Source: Liolophura sinensis | Lineage: Eukaryota; Mollusca; Polyplacophora; Chitonida; Chitonidae | Direction of reading: 5' to 3' | DNA length: 55,500 nt | Assembly (NCBI RefSeq): GCF_032854445.1 | Contig: NC_088306.1 | Coordinates: forward strand, 2,167,873-2,223,372 | Part shown: one piece after another, positions 12,701 through 26,300 of the stretch | Layout of the letters: each line of letters starts with the position of its first letter | Position numbering within the stretch: position 1 is the first letter of the stretch | The notes under the pieces: model-generated | Told to the model about the DNA's origin: nothing | The model's database searches: none | What the model saw: only the letters and a program-made list of their open reading frames with translations | Program-made: the position numbers and the translations under genes

Positions 12701-15700
12701 TTGTATGAGTGTGTATGAAATACTTGGTGCATGTGTTAAAATATACAGCATAGACTGGGCAACCATGTAAAAATTGAATGCTTACGTGTGTTTGTAGCTA
12801 TAACTACTTGTATGAGTGTGTATGAAATACTTGGTGTATGTGTTAAAATATGCAGTATAGACTGGGGAACAATGTAAAAATTGAATGTGTAGGTGTGTTT
12901 GTAACTATAACTACTTGTATGTGTGTGTATGAAATACTTGGTGTATGTGTTAAAATATACAGTATAGACTGGGGAACAATGTAAAAATTGAATGTGTAGG
13001 TGTGTTTGTAGCTATGACCACTTGTTAAATATACAGTATAGATTAGGAAACCATGTAAAAATTGAATGCTTACGTGTGTTTGTAGCTATAACCACTTGTA
13101 TGTGTCTGCATGAAATACTTGGTGTATGTGTTAAAATATACAGCATAGACTGGGGAACCATGTAAAAATTGAATATGTACGTGTGTTTGTAACTATAACT
13201 ACTTGTATGTGTGTGTATGAAATACTTGGTGTATGTGTTAAAATATACAGTATAGACTGGGGAACAATGTAAAAATTGAATATGTACGTGTGTTTGTAAC
13301 TATAACTACTTGTATGTGTGTGTATGAAATACTTGGTGTATGTGTTAAAATATACAGTATAGACTGGGGAACCATGTAAAAATTGAATGTGTACGTGTGT
13401 TTGTAACTATAACTACTTGTATGTGTGTGTATGAAATACTTGGTGTATGTGTTAAAATATACAGTATAGACTGGGGAACAATGTAAAAATTGAATGTGTA
13501 CGTGTGTTTGTAACTATAACTACTTGTATGTGTGTGTATGAAATACTTGGTGTATGTGTTAAAATATACAGTATAGACTGGGGAACAATGTAAAAATTGA
13601 ATGTGTAGGTGTGTTTGTAGCTATAACCACTTGTTAAATATACAGTATAGATTAGGAAACCATGTAAAAATTGAATGTGTAGGTGTGTTTGTAGCTATAA
13701 CCACTTGTATGTGTCTGCATGAAATACTTGGTGTATGTGTTAAAATATACAGTATAGACTGGGGAATAATGTAAAAATTGAATGTGTAGGTGTGTTTGTA
13801 GCTATAACCACTTGTTAAATATACAGTATAGATTAGGAAATCATGTAAAAATTGAATGTGTAGGTGTGTTTGTAGCCATAACCACTTGTATGTGTCTGCA
13901 TGTATGTGTCTGCATGAATTACTTGGTGTATGTGTTAAAATAAACAGTATAGACTGGGGAACCATGTAAAAATTGAATGTGTAGGTGTGTTTGTAGCTAT
14001 AACCACTTGTATGTGTCTGCATGAAATACTTGGTGTATGTGTTAAAATATACAGTATAGACTGGGGAACCATGTAAAAAGTGAATGCTTACATGTGTTTG
14101 TAGCTATAACCACTTGTATGTGTGTGTATGAAATACTTGGTGTATGTGTTAAAATATACAGTATAGACTGGGGAACCATGTAAAAATTGAATGCTTACGT
14201 GTGTTTGTAGCTATTACTACTTGTATGTGTGTGTATGAAATACTTGGTGTATGTGTTAAAATATACAGTATAGACTGGGGAACCATGTAAAAATTGAATG
14301 CTTACATGTGTTTGTAGCTATAACCACTTGTTAAATATACAGTATAGATTAGGAAACCATGTAAAAATTGAATGTGTAGGTGTGTTTGTAGCTATAACTA
14401 CTTGTATGTGTGTGTATGAAATACTTGGTGTATGTGTTAAAATATACAGTATAGACTGGGGAACCATGTAAAAATTGAATGTGTACATATGTTTGTAGCT
14501 ATAACCACTTGTATGTGTCTGCATGAAATACTTGGTGTATGCGTTAAAATATACAGTATAGACTGGGGAACCATGTAAAAATTGAATGTGTACGTGTGTT
14601 TGTAACTATAACTACTTGTATGTGTGTGTATGAAATACTCGGTGCATGTGTTAAAATATACAGTATAGACTGGGGAACCATGTAAAAATTGAATGTGTAT
14701 GTGTGTTTGTAACTATAACTACTTGTATGTGTGTGTATGAAATACTTGGTGTATGTGTTAAAATATACAGTATAGACTGGGGAACCATGTAAAAATTGAA
14801 TGCTTACATGTGTTTGTAGCTATAACTACTTGTATGTGTGTGTATGAAATACTTGGTGTATGTGTTAAAATATACAGTATAGACTGGGGAACCATGTAAA
14901 AATTGAATGTGTACATATGTTTGTAGCTGTAACCACTTGTATGTGTCTGCATGAAATACTTGGTGTATGTGTTAAAATATACAGCATAGACTGGGGAACC
15001 ATGTAAAAATTGAATGCTTACATGTGTTTGTAGCTATAACCACTTGTTAAATATACAGCATAGATTAGGAAACCATGTAAAAATTGAATGTGTAGGTGTG
15101 TTTGTAGCTATAACCACTTGTATGTGTGTGTATGAAATACTTGGTGTATGTGTTAAAATATACAGTATACACTGGGGAACCATGTAAAAATTGAATGTGT
15201 ACGTGTGTTTGTAACCAATACCAAAAACAATGTATTATATATAGCACTCTCAGGGTATGGGAAAGCCATGTTCCTCATATAGTACATGACAACTCAACTG
15301 TGTTGTCGAATAATGTGTTTAGAATGTGTGGTTTTTGGCCACAAGTACAACAAAGTGCAATTACAGAATACTAGTTTTACGGCTATTTACATGATTCTTG
15401 TGTTGTTATGAATTACCATTGTTTATATCGAGGACCTATCATGAAAGATGGACCAAAGGTAGCCCTAATCATGCTAAATGTGAAAGGCTGATGGTGGCGT
15501 AAGGGCACAAAAACTGTTACCTTCCATGACACTGAAATAGGTAAAGTTTATACTTGGTTGAAAATGTCACAAAACAGCAAGGAAAAATAATAATTTATTG
15601 TAAGCTTACATAAATGAAATACCGGAATACAGTCCTTTTTTCGCAAAATGATGTCAATATAAGTTACAAAACTCATGTGTATGAAACTGTCCTGATGGTA

Positions 15701-18700
15701 CAATGTATAAGAATGAAAGCTTATTTAGATTTTACACTATTATAGTATATTATCCATGGCATCAAAGAAGGCCAACTAACTGTGCTTTGACTGTGAAACA
15801 ATATTGTCTTCAAAAAATTTAGGTGAGATTTCTATGGTCAGTGTAAAAAACTTTAATTCAGCCAAAAAATGATCATTTTAACTCATATAAACTATAAAAA
15901 TATATTCTCCAAAAGCACATAGGAAAAATTTACTTCGTACAGAGTACTGGACTAGAAACAAAATGAATGTATACTGGCTTTTGTAATTTCTGTAGTACAT
16001 TCGATTTTCACAATTAATTCCAAACTACAAAACACAAAAACTTCTGACAAAAGTGCTGGATGATAATTCAGATGGATTACGTTACTGGCTGGATGAAGGA
16101 GGGACTAGGGTTTGAACACTGGATAAGCGCTACAGAGGAGCGTCTAACGCCCCCGCGTCTGGTGCCCCAGCTCGACGCTCTCTTCTGATTGGCTGATCTT
16201 GACACGGGCCCGGGGTCACGGGAGGTCAAGTCTCCACTCAGAGTTGCTCGTTAAGAGGCACCTTAAAAATATTTAATTCCTGACAAAAATACACAAAAAA
16301 CAACATTCTGCGATATAAAGTCTGTAATGTAGAAGAATTACGGTCTCTTTATACATGTGTTAGACATCATGTATGTCTGAAGTAGAAATTAAACGAAAAT
16401 ATATGTGTTAAACCATCAGATCTGGCGCAGCAGGTTAAAATACAATGAAGGCATGGACCTATAGTTCACTTTTACTTTTGAATACTGCACGGATTTGTAC
16501 ATAAATGTTGGCAGAGACATCTTTGATATTTTACAGACAAAACTTATCCACAAGTTGCTTTCTGAAAAATGCAAGTCTCTGTCAATGTCATCAGCACATA
16601 TACACTGCCCAATCCTGAACATACATATACAACTCTGCTAATGACAACACAACCCTGCTGATAGTAATACAATGTTGATAATGGTAATACAACCCTGATA
16701 ATGGTAATACAACCCTGATAATGGTAATACAACCCTGATAATGGTAATACAACCCTGCCAATGGTAATGAAATGCTACCAACAGCTGCATCAGGGTTAGA
16801 TGTAGTCATTTGCACAGGCAGAATAATATTCGATTAGAAAATGGATTATATTCCCAAACACTCTTAATACATGTCGGATAAGACTAGGCATATGTATATT
16901 CAGGAAGCAGAAGTACAGCCTATTTATTCAGAAAATAGAAAAAAAAAATTCAGAAAATTTTCAACAATATATTTGAGTAAGGAAAGCAGCCATGATGTTA
17001 AATCTGTGGATAGTCACAAGGCCATACCTAGAGCTGTTTTAGTTCTGGAAAACTGTGAGACGCCCAAACTACCTGTAGCTGTAATCCAGCTGCATTAAAA
17101 CTAACGAGTACATGTATATATGATGGCTAACAAATAAAAAGTTATACCTAACTAAAAAGTTTTTATACAAATTCACACAGTCTGAAGCTCTCAGAAAGCA
17201 TTATTTGTTGCCTTTTGTAAAATTTCTCTACGCACGCTGTCACAATGTCACCTTTAAAGTTTGGGGTCAGAACCTTTGATTTTTTTGTCTAGATATGGCC
17301 CTGACTCATCTAACTGAACTTTTCAGCGCTTGGTGTATTGAATCTGCATGAAATGCAATGATTCCAGTCCAAGTCAATAAACACAATCCTTGTTATCATT
17401 TGGGGAAATGATGGAAGAATTTCAACACTAGCAACATACATTTGTTATATAATGATCCCCTGTGGATTTGGTCAAAAAAATAGAGTTTGTCCATACAGTG
17501 AACCAGTCCTACCACAGCATACTCATCAAGTCTTCAAAAAAACAGATTCAGAGAAAGACAAAATTGGGTTGAAGACAGTCGTGGACAATTTAAACCATCA
17601 CAGTAGTAGCAGAAGCTAGGCCAAACATGCTACAGAACTCCCGAGAGTCTACACGAAGGACTCACTGCATTTCACAGAAATGATTGAAGTTGAATGCTTA
17701 TATTACACGCATGTATTATAATAAGATAAAACAAGTATTTACCATAATCCCTCTCCTTTCATGCTATGATAACATAGAATTATTACCTGGATATTTTACA
17801 CGTAACACAATCACCCTTATCTCTTACCTTGACCACATCTATGGGGTTAGAGGCTATAGCTCCAGCCAGTCCAGCAATGAAGCTAGCTCTGTTTAAAACA
17901 CAAAAAAAACACACATACAATACTTACTTATCTATCAGTCAGAATGACCCTACAGGCAAGCCATTTGTTTATTTATCTGATTAGTGTTTTACGTAGTGCT
18001 CAAGAACATTGCACTTATACGACAGCGGCCAGCATTATGGTGCGAGGAAACTGGGCAGAGCTAGCATGAATCTAGCATGAGTTGGAATTGAACTACCAGA
18101 GACCACATTAGTGAGCGCCTCCTGGGTCACTGCAACAGGCTGGTGTGTGAACCACAAAGGCCATGAATAAGCACCGCATGTTTACCTGTAGCAAGCAGCT
18201 CTATGGACACCATTGTTGTTGACCTTGTGTGGGATTTCATCCCTGTGTTTCTTCAGGCATACAGTGCTACAGATAAGGGGCGTACAGGAGTAAATATGCT
18301 TAAAAAGTAAGATGATACGCTTCTAAAATGAAAACAGAGCGTACTGTATACACCCAAAGATTTGTGTGTACGTCTAAGTTCCGGAAAACTAGCGTGCATG
18401 CCAGATTTAAAGCAAACGGTTCTGTCAAAATCAAAAGTTGATATCCACAGTGAACCATGTGCTCGTCGTTCTCCACCATATGTTAGTTTTCAGACTCTAC
18501 AGGCTACAGCAAAGACTCCTTTGCCTACGTATACAAGTATGCACATGTAGACCTATGTCTTTTCTTCACCCCTTTCACTCGATCAACTCCACACCTTCCC
18601 GGTGTATCACTGGTGACCTAAAATAGGGAAGTGCTGGGTATTTGAAAAAAAAAAAAAATGTGTTCTGTGGTACCTAGTACTTAGTCATAAGAAACATACC

Positions 18701-21700
18701 CCTTCTCTTTACAAGTCGGGAGTAACGTACTCCCTCTGACAAAAAATTATCCGTAGCACTGGGCATACATGTACAACTTCTCGGTCAGATTTTTTCAGTA
18801 AAATATTTTGTGTTATAAACCAGTGTTTACTCATTCCATAACTAACAGGCTGCTCCAGCTAATGGCAAATTGAGTTTGTCACAGTATCAGGAAGTTCTTT
18901 GGTTTTTATATACACATTTGTGTATTATTTTTTCTCTTTGTCCATATACACAGACTATTTCAGTATCACAAGACAATGAATGAATGAATGAATAATTATG
19001 GCTTAACGCCACATCGGCAATATATCGTGGCAAGAAAAAGGTAAAACCCTGAGGCAGTTGAGGTTTTCAATATGGTAGTGAGAATATCAAACACAAAAAA
19101 ATGATTAAAATCAGATAAGAAAAAAACAAAACAGTTAAATCTCGAAAACCAGCATATTTTTAAAAAAATAGTTTATCTTGAAATCTATGTGTATATAACT
19201 TATTCTATAAATATTTATGACAATTAAAATTTATATTTTATGATATAGGCAAATGGCCCTCAAATATTTTGTGACAGCATCGGCAGTGATGCTGTCAAAT
19301 AAATCATATATAGAGTTGACTGTGGAGAATTCCCATGACAATATAAGCTGTCTAATGACATGTGACAGATGACAAAATGCACGTTTACATGGCGAATGGC
19401 CAGCGTAATGTGTTACTGACATGACTGAGTATGAGCATGTCATAAACTTGAAACAAAATATTATTTATCACTTGAATTTGACTGGACACAAATGTGAAAA
19501 AAATTATCAAGTTCGAGTTCGTTATATTTACTATTTTTAAATTGAACTCACGCAAAATGCGTCACTTTTCCATCCTCTAAAACACTGTAGTTTATGAGAT
19601 GCTTTTTGGAGATGTCATAGACTGGAAGTTCTACCCCTGCAACCACTGCTGCCCTCTGACCTGTAGGCCACACCCCCTGAAAACACAAACAACAACATCA
19701 CAGTTATTTAAGCTTCCACTCATCTTACCTAATTATCTCTTTATTTATTGGATTGATGTTTTACTCCACATTCAAGAATATTTTATGGTGGGAAGAAACC
19801 GCTGAGCCCGCTGGAAACCCACGACCTTGCCAAAGTTGCTATAAGACATTCCCACATACGACCGGATAGGAAGCCAACATGATCTGGGCTTGAACTCAGA
19901 GCAAACGAAACAGTGAGAGGCCCCGGACGCCCTTCTTACCTAAGAAACACTCTTCTCAGCAGCCTGCTACGAGTAAGCTAGAGGTACAGTATGTCAGATG
20001 CCTGCTACAAGTGAGCTCGAGGTACAGTATATCAGATGCCTGCTACAAGTGAGCTTAGCCTAGTGGTATTTCAGATGCCAACAGCCGGTACAAGTGAGCT
20101 AATGGCCTGGGGTATGTCAGACGCCTGCTACAAGTGAGCTATTGGGCTGGACTTACCCTCCACAATCCCCTGATGCCCTCCTGTCTGTAGATGTTGACAA
20201 ACGCCTGCATCATCCCTGTCTGTTCTATCGTTCCACATCGTGCCTGCATCCGCACCTACAGCCCACAAACAGTCACGGACTCATCACAATATCCTACATC
20301 GAATTATTAACCAAACATGTATGTGTTAATCTGATCTTGAAGGCAGCCAAAAAGCTCAGATTTGGCAGACTGGTGACAGAGTAAATCATCTACCTGTATA
20401 ATTTCTTGGAAATTTTTTTTTTCACCAACTCATAAACTTTCTGTACATGGTGAAAAAGTTGGTAAAAAAACAGGTGAAATTGTATGTGATTTACAATAAA
20501 TGTGATATCACTCAGTCTATACTCCAGTTTGTACAGCAGGGAGATAAGCTGGAGCAAAATTCCATGACATTACAGGTGATTTACAGTAAGTGTGATATCA
20601 CTCAGTCTATACTCCAGTTTGTACAGCAGGGAGGTTAGCTGGAGCAAAATTCCATGACATTACAGGTGACTTACAGTAAATGTGATATCACTCAGTCTAT
20701 ACTCCAGTTTGTACAGGAGGGAGGTTTGCTGGAGCAAAATTCCATCACATTACAGGTGATTTACAGTAAATGTGATATCACTCAGTCTATACTACAGTTT
20801 GTACAGCAGGTAGGTTAGCTGGAGCAAAATTCCATCACATTACAGGTGATTTACAGTAAATGTGATATCACTCAGTCTATACTCCAGTTTTTACAGCAGG
20901 GAGATAAGCTGGAGCAAAATTCCATGACATTACAGGTGATTTACAGTAAATGTGATATCACTCAGTCTATACTCCAGTTTGTACAGCAGGGAGGTTAGCT
21001 GGAGCAAAATTCCATGACATTACAGGTGATTTACAGTAAATGTGATATCACTCAGTCTATACTCCAGTTTGTACAGCAGGGAGGTTAGCTGGAGCAAAAT
21101 TCCATGACATTACAGGTGATTTACAGTAAATGTGATATCACTCAGTCTATACTCCAGTTTGTACAGCAGGGAGATAAGCTGGAGCAAAATTCCACGACAT
21201 TACAGGTGATGTACAGTACATGTGATATCACTCAGTCTATACTCCAGTTTGTTCAGCTGGGAGGTTAGCTGGAGCAAAATTCCACGACATTACAGGTGAT
21301 TTACAGTAAATGTGATATCACTCAGTCTATACTCCAGTTTGTTCAGCAGGGAGGTTAGCTGGAGAAAAAGTCCATGACATTACAGGTGATTTACAGTAAA
21401 TGTGATATCACTCAACCTATACTACAGTTTGTACAGCAGGGAGGTTAGCTGGAGCAAAATTCCATGACATTACAGGTGATTTACAGTAAATGTGATATCA
21501 CTCAGTCTATACTCCAGTTTGTACAGCAGGGAGGTTAGCTGGAGCAAAATTCCATGACATTACAGGTGATTTACAGTAAATGTGATATCACTCAGTCTAT
21601 ACTCCAGTTTGTACAGCAGGGAGATAAGCTGGAGCAAAATTCCACGACATTACAGGTGATGTACAGTAAATGTGATATCACTCAGTCTATACTCCAGTTT

Positions 21701-23309
21701 GTTCAGCAGGGAGGTTAGCTGGAGCAAAATTCCACGACATTACAGGTGATTTACAGTAAATGTGATATCACTCAGTCTATACTCCAGTTTGTTCAGCAGG
21801 GAGGTTAGCTGGAGCAAAATTCCATGACATTACAGGTGATTTACAGTAAATGTGATATCACTCAGTCTATACTACAGTTTGTACAGCAGGGAGGTTAGCT
21901 GGAGCAAAATTCCATGACATTACAAGTGATTTACAGTAAATGTGATATCACTCAGTCTATACTCCAGTTTGTTCAGCTGGGAGGTTAGCTGGAGCAAAAT
22001 TCGATGACATTACAGGTGATTTACAGTAAATGTGATATCACTCAGTCTATACTACAGTTTGTACAGCAGGGAGGTTAGCTGGAGCAAAATTCCATCACAT
22101 TACAAGTGATTTACAGTAAATGTGATATCACTCAGTCTATACTCCAGTTTGTTCAGCAGGGAGGTTAGCTGGAGCAAAATTCCATGACATTACAGGTGAT
22201 TTATAGTAAATGGGATATCACTCAGTCTATACTACAGTTTGTACAGCAGGGAGGTTAGCTGGAGCAAAATTCCACGACATTACAGGTGATTTACAGTAAA
22301 TGTGATATCACTCAGTCTATACTCCAGTTTGTTCAGCAGGGAGGTTAGCTGGAGAAAAATTCCATGACATTACAGGTGATTTACAGTAAATGTGATATCA
22401 CTCAGTCTATACTACAGTTTGTACAGCAGGGAGGTTAGCTGGAGCAAAATTCCATCACATTACAAGTGATTTACAGTAAATGTGATATCACTCAGTCTAT
22501 ACTACAGTTTGTTCAGCAGGGAGGTTAGCTGGAGCAAAATTCCATGACATTACAGGTGATTTATAGTAAATGGGATATCACTCAGTCTATACTACAGTTT
22601 GTACAGCAGGGAGGTTAGCTGGAGCAAAATTCCATGACATTACAGGTGATTTACAGTAAATGGGATATCACTCAACCTATACTACAGTTTGTACAGCAGG
22701 GTGATTACACTGTACCTGGTGCAAAATTTCATGACATTACAGGTGATTTACAGTAAATGTGATATCACTCAGTCTATACTCCAGTTTGTTCAGCAGGGAG
22801 GTTAGCTGGAGCAAAATTCCACGACATTACAGGTGATGTACAGTAAATGTGATATCACTCTGCCTATACTACAGTTTGTCCAGCTGGGGTGATTACACTG
22901 TACCTGGTGCAAAATTCCATGACATTACAGGTGATTTACAGAATGCCATATTTAGCATATACAATTAAATAAGTTAAATACTGTTTTTCATGTAGACAGG
23001 TCGAATAAGACATCTACATTGCCAAACATAACACTGTCTTACATGGACACTTTATATTTACCTTTAAGACATCAGTGGGATTAGCCAATGCACTGCCAAC
23101 AATCCCTGCCACCATTCCACAGCACACGTTTACAGCCAGCGTCTCATCTGAAAAGTTTGAATAAAAAATTTAAAATAAAAAAACAGAAGAGCCACAGTCA
23201 TTTTGGATCAGATCTAACATGCGCGTCTATATATATCTATATATATATATATATATACAGATATAGATATATGTTTACATATATATGTTTGTATATATAT
23301 ATATATGTT

Positions 23310-23354
<45 letters not shown>

Positions 23355-26300
23355 TGTTTTATATATCTGTAAGTGCTCACAGATGTAGTGTACACTATAT
23401 CTGGAGGTGCTGACTGACGTAGTGTACACTATATCTGCAATGTGCTTAATGATGTAGTGTACACTATATATGGAAGTGCTCACTGACGCAGTGTAAACTA
23501 TATCTGGAAGTCCTCACTGATATAGTGTACACGATATCTGGAAGTCGGTCCGCTGTGAGTTCAAGTCCAGCTCATGCTGGCTTCCTCTCCGGCCAATGGA
23601 TGGTTGTAGGTTTACTCTGGGCTGTGCCCGGTTTCCTCCCACCATAATGCTGGCTGCCGTTGTATACATGAAATATTCGTGAGTACGGCGGAAAACACCA
23701 ATCAAATAAATAAATAAATACCAATATCTGGAAGTGCTCACTGACGTATGTGTACACTATATCTGGAGGTCCTCACTGATGTAGTGTACACTATATCTGG
23801 AGGTCCTCACTGGTGTAGTGTACACTATATCTGGGAGGTCCTCACTGATGTAGTGTACACTATATATGGAAGTGCTCACTGACGTAGTGTACATTATATA
23901 TGGAAGTGCTCACTGATGTAGTGTACACTATATCTGGAGGTCCTCACTGATGTAGTGTACACTATATCTGGAGGTCCTCACTGATGTAGTGTACACTATA
24001 CCTGGAGGTCCTCACTGATGTAGTGTACACTATATCTGGAGGTCCTCACTGATGTAGTGTACACTATATCTGAACTTGCTGACTGACACAGTGTACACTA
24101 TTTTCGCTTTACAGATCATCTACGTGTATACATGTATATGATTTATTTATCTGATTGATGTTTTACACCGTACTCAAGAATATTTCACTTCTACAACGGC
24201 AGGCAAGCATTAGTGTGGGAGACATGGCCATGGGATCTATGGCATCTTAAAACACAAAAAAAAGAAGCCCTTTTACCAGTAACAGAAGCTAGATTCGAAT
24301 ATGGTTAATGGCCTGAAATCTGAGTGAAAAGTCGTATGTACATGTAAATATCTAACAAGTAAAAAAGATTCTTTCATAAATACCTCTTGGGTCTGAAACA
24401 ACAGCTCTTTTCAACGTATGATAAACTCCGATCTTGATGGTACCATAGGTGCCTGTCTGAGCAAAGCTGGAGCAATGCTGCAGAGGAAACAAAACAACAA
24501 AAAGACAAGAAAGTTAACAGGTTAATTATTTAACCTGTAGATTTAACAATAAAATCTGACTGTCTCCGGCAGCCAATTGCCATGAATATGTACCTGTAGA
24601 CAGATCATGAGAACATGAACATCTCCTTGCTTTCAAAAATTACAAAATTATTGGTACAACACCTTTGAATTGATTTTTTGTTTTACCAAAATTATTTATC
24701 AGAAGGCTTAACTGGAAAGAGTTCCACTGATCAACTGAAATAATTTGGACAAAATTTTCATACCTGATCTGTACATTGTTGCATACAACCACAGTAGTTG
24801 ACAAGCAACTGGACACACATAAAGCATTTTACTGACTCTCTACTGTCCTGTATACTACATACATTATTACACCTTAGATGACAGATTAGCTATCGATGGT
24901 GTTTTCAGCCAATCACAGGCTTTAATTCCAAAGTACTTATTGATGAAGAAAACATCTTCATATGAAGACAGTAGGGGCGGAGCCAAAGAACCGTGCGGTG
25001 AGTGAACAGACATTGATTGACAGGTCACCGACCATGTGACATAACAACGGCTGTTGGGTTGACACACTGACAGACCAGAGACAGGAAGAGAGGGCGTGGC
25101 TTTGCATGAAATAGCTTCGCTCCGCCCCCGTCATAATCGTGAAGACTTTTCATAATGACCTCTATCCTATACATGAACGATGAATGTACCATAAATAGCC
25201 AACAGCCTGAGGATGGGCGTGGGTTTCCCCAGGCTCTACCCGGTTTCCTCTCATCATTATGCTGGTCATCGTCGTATAAGTGAAATGGTCCTGGCCCCCG
25301 GGGTTAAACACCAATCAAATAAATAAACAATAAATAACAGGGGTCTAAGGATGGCACCATGTGGCACACCTGCCTCTGAATTAGTGGGCCTAAGCCCGGT
25401 GTTACCACTTACCCAGAATACAAGCCATTGGGGCCTTCCTCACGTAATATGCGGGAGAGGGCATGGGTCATTCCTCGATACTTCAGCTCCGTCAGCCGGG
25501 TATCGATGGTCTGCCCCTGAATCTGGAGGCGAGTTTTTGTTGTATCGATTGGAAATGTACCTGTGTAATCAAACACTTTAGTTTACAACACGTTAAACGT
25601 CCAGATAGATTTATACCTGATATACAGGAGAAGTCCATGTATTCATATCTAATGTACACATGCACACAGACAGGCCACAGGCTTTAAGCTAGATTGTTTG
25701 TGTCTTATAATGACAGCGCATCCTGACCTCCTATTCAGCCCTAAACTGTATCTCGGAAGGTCTGGCAGCAACCTGCGAATGGTCATGGTTCTCTATGGGG
25801 CTCTGCCTGGTTTCATCTCACCACAATGATAGCTGTCAGTGCATAATTGAAATAGTCTTGAGTACAGTGTAAAAGACCAATGAAATAAATGAATGTTGTA
25901 TAATGACATAATTTTCAGAACAGTACATACCGTTTCAAGAAATATAGTGATTAATACATGTAAATGCAGACCTTACATTTTTGCCTTTCAGGAGATTAGG
26001 AGTTTGACTTGCACCCCTGGATCCCCCCACCCATCTGGACTCTTAATGATGTCTGTTCTGTGGTGTAGGTAGGATACTGTGTGGCATATACACAACACAT
26101 CACCATTATCACCAAGCATGCATTTTGTTTTAGGACTGCGAACATGTGAAAGTGTGATGGTACATGTACATATGTATACTTAACAATCCAATTCAGCTGA
26201 TTTCTGACATTATTTATATAACCAAGGGATGCTATAAATATAGATATTAAAGATAGAACGCCTGAAATTTGAAGGCCGGGGGCCTTTCTCCTCAGTCGGT

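Noticed and set aside
13621-14022. Open frame of 133 codons on the - strand, with similar ones at 14318, 14758 and 15065
   Set aside because: They are the 107-bp array read as protein, each ended by array variants. No independent coding evidence.
16868-17098. Open frame of 75 codons in a carrier intron
   Set aside because: No splice-compatible phase with carrier exons and no homology recognised.
20470-22945. Could the regular 90-bp array be a CRISPR-like array?
   Set aside because: The whole unit is repeated with no unique spacers, and the setting is a eukaryotic intron.
23214-23483. Open frames across the AT microsatellite
   Set aside because: Ile/Tyr repeats from (AT)n; low complexity and no gene evidence.
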